The position numbers and the translations under genes are program-made. DNA of 64,000 nucleotides from Enoplosus armatus (lineage: Eukaryota; Chordata; Actinopteri; Centrarchiformes; Enoplosidae), in contig NC_092193.1 of assembly GCF_043641665.1 (NCBI RefSeq), forward strand, positions 8,982,501 through 9,046,500, given 5' to 3'. Under the pieces are notes generated by a model. That model saw only the letters and a program-made list of their open reading frames with translations. It did not search any database and was not told the origin of the DNA. Numbering within the stretch: the first letter of the stretch is position 1; every line of letters begins with the position of its first letter. Shown piece after piece: positions 43,755-56,600 of the stretch.

Positions 43755-44125
43755 CGTTTTGGTCTCCACCAACTCCTATGGGAGTAATATGTGGCTCTTT
43801 AGCTGCTAAATGCTTCACTCCGCTCAGCAGACAGTCGCTAACTTTGTCTTTCTGCTGTTTGAAGCTGGACAGGTTGGCGTAGTCGGTCTATTGGAGCATT
43901 TTCTCTAATAACAATGAGAGGGAGAGCGGTGAGAGGGAGCCAAAGCCAGGGAGTTGTGAGGCTTAAAAACCAAAACAATGAGCTTATAGACGCTAAAATG
44001 CTCTGTACAGCTGTGAGGAACTGCCAGGTGTTAATTCTCTGTTTGTCACTACGAATGACCCCTTTCTCATGTAGTGATTTGATCAATTTTTAATGTAAAA
44101 ATATTGATTAGTGCAGCTTTAATTA
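43755..44125 (+). mobile_element. Dispersed repeat, family B, long copy
   Basis: Contains CCACCAACTCCTATGGGAG, GGCTCTTTAGCTGCTAAATG, GTCGCTAACTTTGTCTTTCT, then CCAAAACAATGAGCTTATAG and a right end TGATTAGTGCAGCTTTAATT. It is the longest copy of the family in the window. Confidence 0.65.
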
Positions 44126-47100
44126 AAACTATCAATAGTTTATGATTTGGTTAATTGGATTGTTTTTTTCCCTTCACTGTGACAGACAGAAGTACAACAA
44201 CACAGAATGGCTGAAATAACAAAATATGGTAACGCAAAATATGAATGCATCCTGAGGCGTTAACTCACACTGTGTCCACACGCTGGTCAAATGCCTGTGT
44301 GAGAAAGAGATGAACGGTGAAAATTAGAATTCAGATTCACACCTTGTACGATCATGCACACCTTGTACTTTGGACGTCAAGCCAACTCAAGTCGTTTATT
44401 CCGCACTTGAATCTTAATCTGCAGGCTGCTGCTGTTTCTCTGCTCACAAAACAATCACCACTCCTGCAACACCCCTGAAAAGTCAGCCACTTTCCTCCGG
44501 TGCAGCTTTGCCTCTCGTCTGTCTCCCCCCCCTCTCTCTACTCTTATTCTCTCTCCATCACGTCCTCTCTTCCCCACTATGTGTGTTTACTCATTCCCTC
44601 TCCACTTCTTCCTGTGTGTCTTCTATTGATGGATCCCAAAGTTCAGGTCCTCAGTCCTCAGAATGCCAAACAGTGTCTAAGCCATCCCACCATTGAGCTC
44701 AAAGCCTCCATGGAAAAAACACAGATCAATGCACTCAGTCTGGTTCTGACTTTTACTGAACACACATGTCATGAGTTTAAATCGCAGATACTGTGGTGCT
44801 GTTCACTTGCTGCTTTTTTTTACTGAGTTCGTGAAGGCAGCGGACGAGAGAAACATAATGAAACTCAAAAAAATGTTACCAAACTAGCTCTTTCAATCCC
44901 TCGCCATGTACCACACTGATCGTATCGGTCTCAATCATTCAGCACACCAACTGGGTGAAGGCTTCGGACCGGCGTGCATCACACTGTCTCACTAAATTTT
45001 TAACTTCAGGTTGTTAGCTAGCGAAGCCGTTAGCGGAGTGTGTAGACCGACATGCATAAATGGCCAAAACTATTCGTGCTGACATCCCTGCTCTAAACAT
45101 GGATCCTGTCTTGTTACTACTTGAACTTCTTTGTTTTAAGTGTGTGTGTAGGGAATAGGGGCTTCAAATTATTATTATTAGTATTTATCTCCCACACAGT
45201 CTGAGGAAATCACATGCTTTCTGATGTGAATGTGAGTGCATCTTTAAAAGTATAACAGCAACATTTTCCCTTCTTTTTCCCATCATACCTTCAACGTCTC
45301 GTCTGAACGACTGGTTTTCTTTGAACCTATAATCATGTTGCTCTCCTACAGTTTTGTTGGCCAACGCCGAAAGCACTTTGACTGCTTCCTCAGCAATCAG
45401 ACATGTTATAACTCTAAGAAATCTATTTGGTCAAAACCGTGTGTTCAAAATAAGTGCGTCAACTTATAATGAAATTGTGTCCAGTTGTAAAATGGTTTTG
45501 GTTTAACTGAATACGATTCACAGTCAACAGTATTTTACAGCTACATTATTGCACTTAATCAAAAGGAAATGCTAGAAAATATGCATTGTTCTCCTCTGTC
45601 ACACAGTGCAAGTGATTACTGGTAAACTGTTGTTGAACAGTATACAAAACACCCACCTGATCTTACAAGAGGCTCCACTTCACCTGCGATTGTCTGGCCT
45701 CATTATCCCCACAGTACATAACTGCTACTCTAACATGATTGCTTTTGTTATTCTATGAAAAAAAGCTGCTTGAAACAAGTCCTTTGTTTTGAGTGACACA
45801 TTAGCAAATGGAAGAAAATATATATATATATTTAACATTGCCATAATAAACTGAGCACTGAATGAAGTCTTTGTTCCAAAATAAAACATCAACCATTTTG
45901 TGCAGAAATCTTAATAAAAACGCCAAAACTGATTTCCAAGATGTCACCATGTGTAGGTAACAACATTCAAAACAGCTGTGTTTAGGTGTGCCAGTGCTGG
46001 GATCCTGGTATTTTTCTCACTGGCATGAATTTCCAGTAATCCGTGCCAGTAGTCCTTCTCCTCACAGCATTCATGCAGCCTTTAGCAGCAGCTTCAGATG
46101 AAGACAAAGCGACAAAGACACCATAAGGGTGTTAAATCTGAATATACTCAGTCATAGAGGACGCATGATTCAAGCATAATGCTCAAACTGCTTCGATTCC
46201 GCTGTAACCGTTTGCTTTCTTTCAGATTATTTATGCTCCTTTCTTACAGAAAGCGTCCCGCCAGATAAATGTGTGTTGGTGACAATCAGAAAGAGCAAAT
46301 GTGCGTCATTAGACCAGGCGGGCCTCCTCTTGATATGGGGTGAAAACCGTTTGGACACTACTCGGCTTTGGTGAACAGGTTTCTATTATGTTTTGGAATT
46401 TCATTGAATATTATTGACGTCTAAACATTTAACAGACTTTGCAGTTTATCTAAACAGGACAGAAAGAATGAGTGAGCTTGCAGAGAGAGAAGTGAAACAG
46501 AAACTTATGTAATGTCATTCGTCTACAGTTATGCACTAATGTGTATGGGACTGCATTTGCAGACTGGAGTCTTGAACCATGACAACCTGTAATTAACAAT
46601 TTTAAATGTAAGGGTCAAACGTAGTGGACGCATGTTCAGCAGACCTGCATAGCTGCTTCTCCTGTGCGAAACCATTATTAATGACCATATGCATATTTCT
46701 ACAGTAAGAGTTATTGCTTATTGAATAATTAATTTCACCATTACACCGCTTGAGGAATCAGGATTTTGATTTACTTGGGTGACTGGATCCTGTGTGCAAA
46801 GTCAGAAGAATACTGCCTGGCTCATCTTTCTTGTTCCTAAATAGAGTCTTTTAAGAGTTTCTGGGTCTTGTTATGAATAATCAGAAAAACACAGTGCCTA
46901 AGTACTGTTAATACACATACATTTACAGTAGACACTATAGTTAAACACACTGCAAACATGGATGCATGCATCAAAAGTGTCCAATATATACATTACAAGA
47001 ACATAATGGACACCTGCTAGCCAATCAGAATCCAGAATCTGGATACATATCAATATCCTGGAGCTGTGCATAGTACAAGATACATCTAGCTCTCTGCGGC

Positions 47101-47595
47101 TTCCTTCCTCACCTTGAAGGTAAAAGGAAAATGTGCTGGTAAGGATTGAGAGTGTGCAATATCTTACATCAGGAAAGGTCTTTTCTTCTCTCCAAGGCAG
47201 CAATCCTGCAGCAGATTAGTTTTCCAGCACCCTAACTCTAACCCAACCCATTTTTTTCAGTATCTACAACTCAAATCAGTGATAACACATATGGCCACCT
47301 TAAAATAAGGCAATATTCAAACATCTGCACTAGCAGAAGAAATAATCGAGCTCACAACACCTAATAAAACCGTATATATCACTAGACAATGACACCTGGA
47401 CCAAAAAATGCACCTCTCAGATTGCTGCTACCATTCCATCATTATTATTTTGGTTTACTTTTTTGCCCTCCTACCATTGCAAATGTCACAACTACTATCA
47501 ACATGTGTTCTTGTTTGTTTTTTTGTTCACCTTTATATTTTCTTCTTCTTTTTTTCTTTGGTTTTTAAAACCACTTTCCGGCTTTTGCTCCTCTA
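44126..47595. other. Gene-free stretch
   Basis: No recognisable exon. The short open frames here have no family signature. Confidence 0.4.
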
Positions 47596-47599
47596 CACA

Positions 47600-47601
<2 letters not shown>

Positions 47602-47652
<51 letters not shown>
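47602..47652. repeat. (CA)n microsatellite
   Basis: An uninterrupted CA tract of about 25 units, immediately upstream of a retroposon end. Confidence 0.95.
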
Positions 47653-47655
<3 letters not shown>

Positions 47656-47679
47656 TACCTATATAAAAAAACAAAAAAG

Positions 47680-47851
47680 GTCCCATCCCAGAAAGGTGGA
47701 AGCTGCACCCCTAACTGGTGGAGTAATTCGGCGCCACGACTCTCCTCCTTTCAGAACAGACACGATGCTCCATCCATTAGCGGACCCCAGGAAGAGTAGC
47801 TGCTGCCTTCGTGCCAGCTAATGGGGATCCAAATAAAGAATAAAGAATCAA
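47680..47851 (+). mobile_element. Retroposon 3' end (LINE-derived type)
   Basis: Contains CCCAGAAAGGTGGAAGCTGC and GGAAGAGTAGCTGCTGCCTT and ends CAGCTAATGGGGATCCAAAT followed by AAAGAATAAAG. The AGCTAATGGGGATCC..ATAAA terminus is typical of a widespread fish non-LTR element. Only the last about 170 bases are recognisable. Confidence 0.6.
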
Positions 47852-50676
47852 TGGCCATAAGCTCTGTCTTATGCCGTCCCTCCCTCCTGCCTCCTTCTGT
47901 CGCTCCTGCAAAGAGCACAGCGAGGGTGAGGTTTATTCATGCCAGAAATCCCACTATTGTTGGATATTCAATGGAAACTCCCAGCTCGGCGTGACTTACT
48001 GTCGCAGGCACACGGCTTGTTGCTGCATCCCTTTCTCCATGGACTGAGGAACTCTTCACACCTTTAGTTGATTGGGTTCTGACCAAGGAAATGGCACATT
48101 GCCTTTTAGTGAGTTTTAGTTCTGGTCCACTTTGTTGTGGGGTAACCATGACGTCATATGGAATGACAGGCAACTCATTGATCGTTCAGTTTTGGTGACT
48201 GTTATCCTGCATTATCAGCACTCCATGGACCAAATGTAGGGAAATCAAAGTCCAGATACAAGCAAGTCATGCAGTATTTCACTGAACCTTTTTATGTTCT
48301 TCTTTTACGCCTAACTGGGTTACCCTTAGACTCTATAGGTAGTCTCCTTCAGGGGAATAGTGGCTGCAATCAATCTTGTACTAAGGGAAAGACCAGTTGA
48401 CCAGGGGATATTGTTCCTTAAAGGTGTTAGGAGTTGTGTAGGAAGCTGTCGGAGTTCTCGAGGCTCTGATGAAGGCCACAGCAGAGCCTTGGGAGCTGTA
48501 GGACCTGAAGTTGCTGTCAGGAGGCTGAGGCTGTCTCTGTCCATCATAACTTGTGCAGGTTCCTTCCTGAAGGTACATTAGTATTTCACTGGGTTGACAT
48601 CAGTGGTCCCAGATTTGAGGTCCCTCTTCCAATCGGCTTTGCATCTGGATGGCTGGCATGAGTGCCTCTCCTTCCCTCTAGTTAGGTTTCAGAATCTTGG
48701 GAGGCTGACGAGCTCACAGCATCTGTTGTCTTGGCTTGAGGCAGCAGTTACTTGCATCTGGCAGTGCATGCTGGCCTAGCAGTGTGTGCATAATGTACAT
48801 ATGTAAATAGTTCATTTGCATTGGGCAGCAGCCCTGCCGGCCTTTTTTTTTGGAGGAGTCGTTCATTTTGCTATTTTTGTTTAGCAGCAGAAAATACTTT
48901 TTAACCCCAGAGAAGAATTATACACTTTGAAAGTGCCGCTAATTTTGACCAACATATGGTTAAGCAAGAGGCACATGCACATCCTTAAATTCTTTGCTGG
49001 TGTTGGGACGCAAATAGCAAATATCTTCAATGAAAGATGAAAAAATACCTAAATATTGATTGTTTGTTCCCAATTCTTCTTTTTTCTCTTCTTTTGTTCT
49101 TTTTATTCTATCTATCACCATAGATGGTCTTCAGGTCCAACAAATGGACAAAAATATTAACGATAATCCTGTTGGAAATGAATCCTCTGTATTTGATGTT
49201 TATACTGGTTTTGAAGGGTGCATATAGTTTTGGAAATGAACTTTTATTTCACTGAATTTACCTGGAAGCTTACCCAGCTTCACCTGAGCTGTAACCTGAC
49301 ATTCTGCTACTATTTCCTGTCCGCACTCTCTCTGTGTGGAGGCATGTTATCTATGTTAGTTGCAGGACGTTGTTGTAATTCCCTGTGGAGCAGAATGAGA
49401 GGAGAGAGGGACCGAGAAGGAGGGTGATTTTTTGGCAAATTGTTATAAAATGATGGATTGAGGGATAATGTTGCTAGGAGACCCTGACATCAGCTATTTC
49501 TCCCAGTATCATGCTGTAGCCCACGTGCATTCAGACTCACTGTTTGTGTGTGTGTGTGTGTGTGTACCTCCTCTCCCCACTGCATCTGTGTGTCCTTGCT
49601 CTTGCTCGTACTATAAAGCCATCGACATCTCCTTTCTCTCTCTGCTCTCTGCTCGAGGAAAGTCAAGACTGTTTTTCTCTGAAACATAAATTGCTTGTGT
49701 GCTTGGAGAATGAACAATGGATGATGCTTGAGGTTTTTTCCTTTTTTTCCCTTTTTTTTTAAACAAAGCATTTTTGGCAGGCATACTTTTGTTGAGGTTG
49801 TAGAGCAAATATCAACTCCCACACGAGCCAGTGTCTTCTTTGAATCAAGTGACTCTTATTTCCTCCAAAGCGAAAAAGCCCTGAATGGAAGGTTAAGACA
49901 CGGGAGGGAGGAAAATGCTTGAACCTCATCACGGAGAAAAACAGCGGTGGAACAAAGAGATGTGAAAACCAACGCAAGAAAAGGAAGCTGCGGGTACGTT
50001 GGAGGGTTTACCTTTGAGTGTTTGATGACCAAGCACATAGAAGACGTCTGCCTGCCTCTCAGTATACACTCTGCTCCATGTGAACGAATCCCAAGGGCTG
50101 CCTGGAGGCTTGCTTATCTCGCAAATCAGAAACACAGCATGCTGTAAGTCTCAGAGGGGCGATGTGGCAGCAGCAGAGGGGGCAGCCGTCACTCAACCTG
50201 ATCTGAAGAAAAAAAGCACTTACATTTCACTTGTTCGCTTTCTTTTCTTCTGTGTCCTCTTCACATGAATTTCTCTCTCATTGTGTTCCTGCTTTGGGCT
50301 GAAATGAAATGAACACCTCTCCGCAACTTGAGGGGTCTTTGTCCCACCTCGTCTGTCCCCCTTTTCCCTCTGTCTCCTCCATCCCTGCACCTTTTCCTTC
50401 ACCTTGCAAACTTTAACCTGCTTTCTTTCCCACAGTCTTTCCTGCTACCTTGCTTCTGTATTCACCATCATTACTGCAGTTTCCTCCCCTCCTCTCTCAT
50501 ACTTAAACTTTCCACATTTCTCTCCTTTCTTTAGCCTGAGGGCAGCCAGGACACACGCTGCACATTCTCACTCCTGATTGCCATCTCTTCCTCTATACCA
50601 TCTCACAACCCGCTCTCCTTCCTCATCCCTTCTTCCTCTCACCTCCCTCGCAATTATCTTTCCCCGTCCTGGCACA
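47852..50676. other. kissr upstream flank
   Basis: No recognisable exon before the kissr start. A TATA-like CTATAAAG lies at 49,611, and a long pyrimidine-rich tract (about 50.33-50.58 kb) precedes the ATG and may be 5' UTR or a splice-acceptor region. The block 48.3-48.78 kb is less AT-rich and has overlapping open frames on both strands, but no family was recognised. Confidence 0.4.
49544..49565. repeat. (GT)n microsatellite
   Basis: About eleven GT units, 1.1 kb upstream of the kissr start codon. Confidence 0.9.
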
Positions 50677-53600
50677 ATGCCCTCCTCCGAGGAGCTCTGG
50701 AACTCTACCGAGCAGGTTTGGATCAATGGCTCCGAGGCGAACTTCTCTCTAAGAAGACATGGGGACGATGATGACGACGAAGGAGATCAGCACCCCTTCC
50801 TCACAGATGCATGGCTGGTCCCCCTCTTCTTCGCCCTCATCATGCTTGTCGGACTGGTGGGCAACTCTCTGGTTATTTATGTAATTTCTAAACACAGGCA
50901 GATGAGGACGGCAACCAACTTCTACATAGGTGAGCAACAGAAAAAATGACTATATGCAAGTTTATACTTCTGCGTTCTGGTTGTTCTGGTCGCAAAAACA
51001 CATGAGATCGGAGGGCTAGGATGTATACTTAATCATGAACTTCCAATGCATCAACTTCAAATGCATCGTAGCTATTTGATGCATGTCTCTGTCTCTTTCA
51101 TCTATCCAGTAGTGCTTCATTGCATGCCAACACTGGGTTCAAAAGGCGAGGCTGCTCATTCTCCATTTGCCCAATTAGTACACGGTGAATGTCCATGTTG
51201 ATTACAGGTTTCACTTTTACCATCAGAGGAAGAGAAAGGTGTTGAGATGTGACCTAAATTGCAAATTGTTTCTAAGACTGGATACGCGAGGAGACATTAG
51301 GTGACATAATTATCTGCAGGGGGCGTTTGGAATAATTCAATTGTGCAAGAAAGCAATTTTTATAGCTCAAGAGCTCATAATGTCTCTCACTTGTTTGTGC
51401 TTATTTGCAAAGGCATGGCTGCTTTGCAGATAATGCTCAGGGCATTCATGATATGAAAGTGATCAACAATAAAAAATGTTCAAAGTACAAAGTACAATAT
51501 TGATACTAAATTTGTTGCCATTATTTAATTTTTTTGGCTTCATAACAAAAATACTGGACAGAGTTTCAATCCAAATGCTGCGCAAATATTAATGGAATTT
51601 CCAGTAAAATGGCAAAAGAAAATCACAATTAATGCATGTCTAAATCCACTACTGTTATGTGAATATTAGGATAAACGGTTGGTGGCGCTAATTCTTTAGT
51701 TGGGTGCCATCAAGCCATTAGAAGAGGGTGCGACAAGATGACGTAATTAAAAGAGCGCAAGTCAAACCTCAAATGAAGATAGAAGATGATAGAAAACACT
51801 GTAGAAAGTGATGAAATATCGTATTCATGTTTGTTTCATGTATTATTTTGAGGAAGTCTCTTCATTGCTCCACACAGATGTCTTCGTCTCTTCATGTATG
51901 TCACATTCGAAGAAGTCTGCATCCATTCCGTTGCATTTAGTTTTTATCAATACGGCAATTTTTCCACCTCAGCCTAGTGTAAAGACTTTTTTCTCCAATA
52001 TCTGATGCTTCCACTCAAGTTTTTTAGTGTGCAAATTGACAAGGTGCCTAAAAGTAGGTTGGTGGGAAAGCACTTATAAATGTCATCTGGGGATTTCATT
52101 CATCTCAGGTTAGGAGTGCATCAATCATGCACCAGCCTCGTGTCTCCTCTGGTTTTCAGTGCACACTGACCTGAAACCTGGATGATTGATTTTTGTTGTT
52201 GAAGTCAATTACAGCTCGTCTGATAGAGCTGTGACGTCACCTGCCACTTGCAAAAGCGATTGATTAACTGAGATTTATTGATTAAGATAATAAAACTAAA
52301 GAATGCATGTCACATAGATACATATATGTAAATTAGCTTGTTTATTGACGTGGAAATGAGGCAAAGCAGATCGTGCATTTCTGTGATTCAAATCGTTTGC
52401 GTCTGTGTTTGCATGTTGAACTATGTATGTGACACGAATTTGATCTGGATAGATGGATTACATCCCAAGGCCACAGCATTGAAACTGTTTAATATTCAGC
52501 AGCATTAGATTAGCGCCTGCACCATCTGCCCACCCTTTCAACATAATGGCCCAGCTACTATAATGTGATCAGATCAGCTAGTAAAACAAAGTGGAAACAG
52601 TGTGTGGCGAATTTGTCAGAGTGACAGATTAAACAGGAAAAAAGGGAAAACAAGATCACACTGCCGAGCTTATCACTGCAACCTCTGCTTGGTGTGCTTC
52701 GAAGATATTGAGAGGGCAGTGTGGATTTAAATTAAACATTTTGTGGGTTTCTGTAAGAGTCTGTGTGTGTAGATGTGCTGTACGACTTGTCGTCTGTCCA
52801 TCAACAGTGATGGCCTTGATTTTCTTCTAAAAGCGCATCATAAGTAGTAAGCTGAGCGTAGAGGAGAGAGCACTTGACATCCGATGCACCACTTACCATT
52901 AAGCTTTTCAAAATCACCAAACACAAACAGATGTACCTGCGGCGGACACAGAAACCACAGTTAAATCAACAAGTTGAATCAACACAGAGTCCACAAACAT
53001 AATCACCTTCGGGAAGGTGGTATTTGCTGCATGGGAATTGCACTGGATTGCAGGTGCTGTGTTTATTTTCACATTTCTAGCACACTAGAAGACAGCAGAT
53101 AAACATATATTTAGGATTTAGTCCAGTAAAAAGTATAATCACGCTATTTTACACCGGTTGGTCCTCAAAGAGGGGTTCATGTCGGAGTCCTTGATCCATC
53201 AGCACAAGCACAAGTAGGTCAGTTTCAGTTCAAGTAGGTTTGTCCAAAACCAAAAGATAATCTGATTAATATCATAGAATGAGACTTTTATGACAAAAGC
53301 AAAGGAAAAAGTCAGATGATGTTGTTACAGAGCAACAAAGTCTGTACCGAGAGGAAGTCGGGGTGAACAGGTCAACAAAACATCAGACTTTAACACACAC
53401 GACTTGTTTCCAACCCGACTCCAGTGTTTTTTTAAAGCATGAACACAATCGTTCCCAAATCTTCACCGCGTGTTTATTATCGCAACCATGAGTCCAATAA
53501 CAAAGTAGTCATTTTAACCCAAACCTGGATGTTTTCCTAAACCGAACCAAGTGGTTTTTGTGCCTAAACCAAACCAAACCACATTTTATGATGCACCCAT

Positions 53601-56600
53601 TCTCACATCATAAAACTGATTTATTTTTCAATAGTGGTTTACAACAGTTTTGGAAGGCAAAGACAAAGGATGTCGTCCTGCCGATAGGGGCGTCAGATTA
53701 ATAGTTTTAACTCTAATGTGCTGTCGTTAAGCCTGCACATACCGTAGGTGTAGTATAATAATGCAACAAACCATTAGGATGGTGAGGATGGTATCACATA
53801 GATGCAAAACGTCTATGTGATATTTACCTGACACAACCTCAGATACACTATCTGTAAAACCCTGTGCTGTAGACCGCACAACAGACATCCTGTGTGTTGT
53901 TTTCTCTCCGTGCAGCAAACCTGGCTGCCACCGACATCATCTTCCTGGTGTGCTGCGTCCCCTTCACTGCCACCCTCTATCCTCTCCCTGGATGGATCTT
54001 TGGCAACTTCATGTGCAAATTTGTTGCCTTTCTACAGCAGGTAAAAACATGACTCTTTTTTTAATCTTATCACGATCACGATTACATTTTTCTTGACTCA
54101 GAAATGTGCTTTCACATACACAGACGTGTTATTTTGCTGTTATTTCTACAAAAGGTTCTGAGCACAAAGCATTTAGCAAACATGTCGGATTAAATTGAAC
54201 AAACCACAATAATTAATATCATTTTAATATAATAAAGAAGTTACTCACAGCAGTGACTTTTAGGACTTTGGTACAATCAAATCACCGGGAGTAGCTGAAT
54301 GAGTACTGACTCAACTGTGTGTCATACAAAAACACATCTTTTTAATCTGCTGAAGGAGGTCACAGCTTTTAAAATTACAATAAAGTCTCAAGGAAGCTTC
54401 AATCCAAAAAGAGCCATTGTTGACTTTATTTATGGTTTTTCAAAAGACTGAAAGAAGTTTCATTTAGACAGTTGACAGCTGAGGACAGCAGATTCATCAA
54501 AATTTTACTCAAAGTAACACAAAAAGATGTCCAAAAAAAAAACGGCCATGAGGAGAGAGGCTCAAAACAACATCAACTACTGACTGAGAAGAAAATGTTT
54601 AAACTTAAACTGATTTGCATAGTTTCTTTTATACTTGTAAAGTACGTTTACGTTTGTTTCTGTCTTCATTTCCACCTCCCGACAGGAGTTCAACCAATCA
54701 ATTTGCATAGTTGAGATTTGGGAGGTTCGTGCATCGGCTCCTCTGTGAGCTTCTTTGACCTACGATTACCCACAACACCCTTCTCTGCATAGGTTCGCAG
54801 AGACTTTATGCGCATCTTCAGAGAAGCATAATTCCATCTTAAATCCAGTATTCTCTCTCCTTTTAGACCTGTTTTAATCTCATGAACTCCTGAGGGGACT
54901 ATGTGTGTCTTAAATGTTCCACTGAGTTCACCAGCAAGTCACTAACTTTGTCCGTTTGGTGCAGAGCAGGAAGTGTACAGTCAGTTTATCTGAGCTTTTT
55001 TTACTGGAAACAACTGCCTGCTTCGTCTGGAAACTGGGTTGATGAGAGTAGTGAGATTGAACCAAAACAGTATTAAGTTGTGGGCCGTAAAATCAAAACA
55101 ATGAGTGTAAACTTTCACATAGATGAATTCATGTGACCCTTTGTGAAAATAAAGATATGGATTAGAGAACCTTTTTCGAGTTTGTGAATGGACAGATAGT
55201 GAACACTGACATTGTCCTGCTACTGTCGACTCGTTGCCTCTGCATCCCCACCCTTCAGTGACAGTATCGTTAATCACGAGTAACACACAGCAAAGTTAAA
55301 CCCCTGGTAATCAGTGAAGTTATGACATGTACATATTTTCTACTTCCTTGCACAAATGGATCATCAAGAAGAAGTCAAGCAAAGGCCACAACCTGTTGAC
55401 TCCATGCATCTCATTCGAAGAAGATAGCCAATTAAAACGGCCTTAAATACACAACGTGAGACAATGAAGGCGTGAAGTTCAAATCTTAAAAGGCCATGTT
55501 TCTATGCTACACTGTAATTACACTTAGCCATGCACTAATAACTGTGCACTACTAAATATGCTCAATCGGTATTCCGGCTACAAATAGCTCTAAAATGCTG
55601 TACTGCCACCGAGGGTCTAAAAGAAGTGAGGGGTTGTCACAGCTCCTGGGTAGTTAATAAGCAACCTGTCAAGTGATGCAAACTCAAGACCAACGCTGTC
55701 CACAGGTGGAAGACCAAGCTTGAAAGCAAAAATTTGTTGTAAATTTCATCAATTTTCCATTTTGTTTGGAGATTGGGCTAAAAGTGTACCTTGTTCATTA
55801 TGAAGCTAGAAGGGAGGAGGAGACGATGTGTCAGGCTTAAAAAAAAAAAGAAGACATTTTCTTTTGAGTGCAGAATGACTAGATGTAGACGGCTAATTTG
55901 AGCATAAAAGTGGAGGATGTCAGTCTGAGAGGCACAAAGCCTGAAAGCATTTCTTTTAGTTAATTCAACTGAACATGGAGACTAGTACGTTGTGAGCTTG
56001 TCTTTGGTGAAACAATGTCTCCTGAGGATGATGACTGAGCCCCAACCTTCTCCTTTGGAAAATTGAAAAAGCAATTGTCTGTCGAGCAGACCTCTCTTGT
56101 CGCTTTGTCAGTTTTTCTGTCTGTTTCAACCCAGCCATTTTTCTCTCCCTTTCATCATCCAGCCCTGTGTGTGTCTGTTAAAAACCTGCCTCCATTTGTT
56201 ATTGTGTGTGCATGAGAGAAGGGTAATTAGGTTTTTAATGATTATAATGACATGATGATATAAAGACAGGAGACCTGACCGCTCTTTTCAAAGAAATATG
56301 GACCATTAACCTAACTAGTGTCTCAAAATGTCCACAGTTCAATGAAAACAACCAAAGGGAGACAGCCGGTGAAGTGAACTATGCCCGATGTGTTTACACC
56401 CATCATCAGCTTCTGGTTCATTTCAGTGTATTTTTGGCCCTCTTTCCTTTTTTTGGGGTGTAAATGATTAATAGGCACAAAAAGTTTTGGAATTGGTCCA
56501 GTAGATCGCCTCAGCCGCGAAACAGGCTGCAATGTCAAATGTCAAACGTACGTCCAAGTGTCTGTTTTTGCTACTGACAGCTCAGATTGTCATTTTAAGT

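Noticed and set aside
33000..50600. DPH2 or another ancestral neighbour between atp6v0b and kissr
   Set aside because: Frames on both strands were checked for conserved motifs and none was recognised, so no gene is called.
50578..50676. 33-codon in-frame extension before the kissr start
   Set aside because: Pyrimidine-rich leader, not receptor-like; the ATG at 50,677 has A at -3 and aligns with the fish receptor start.
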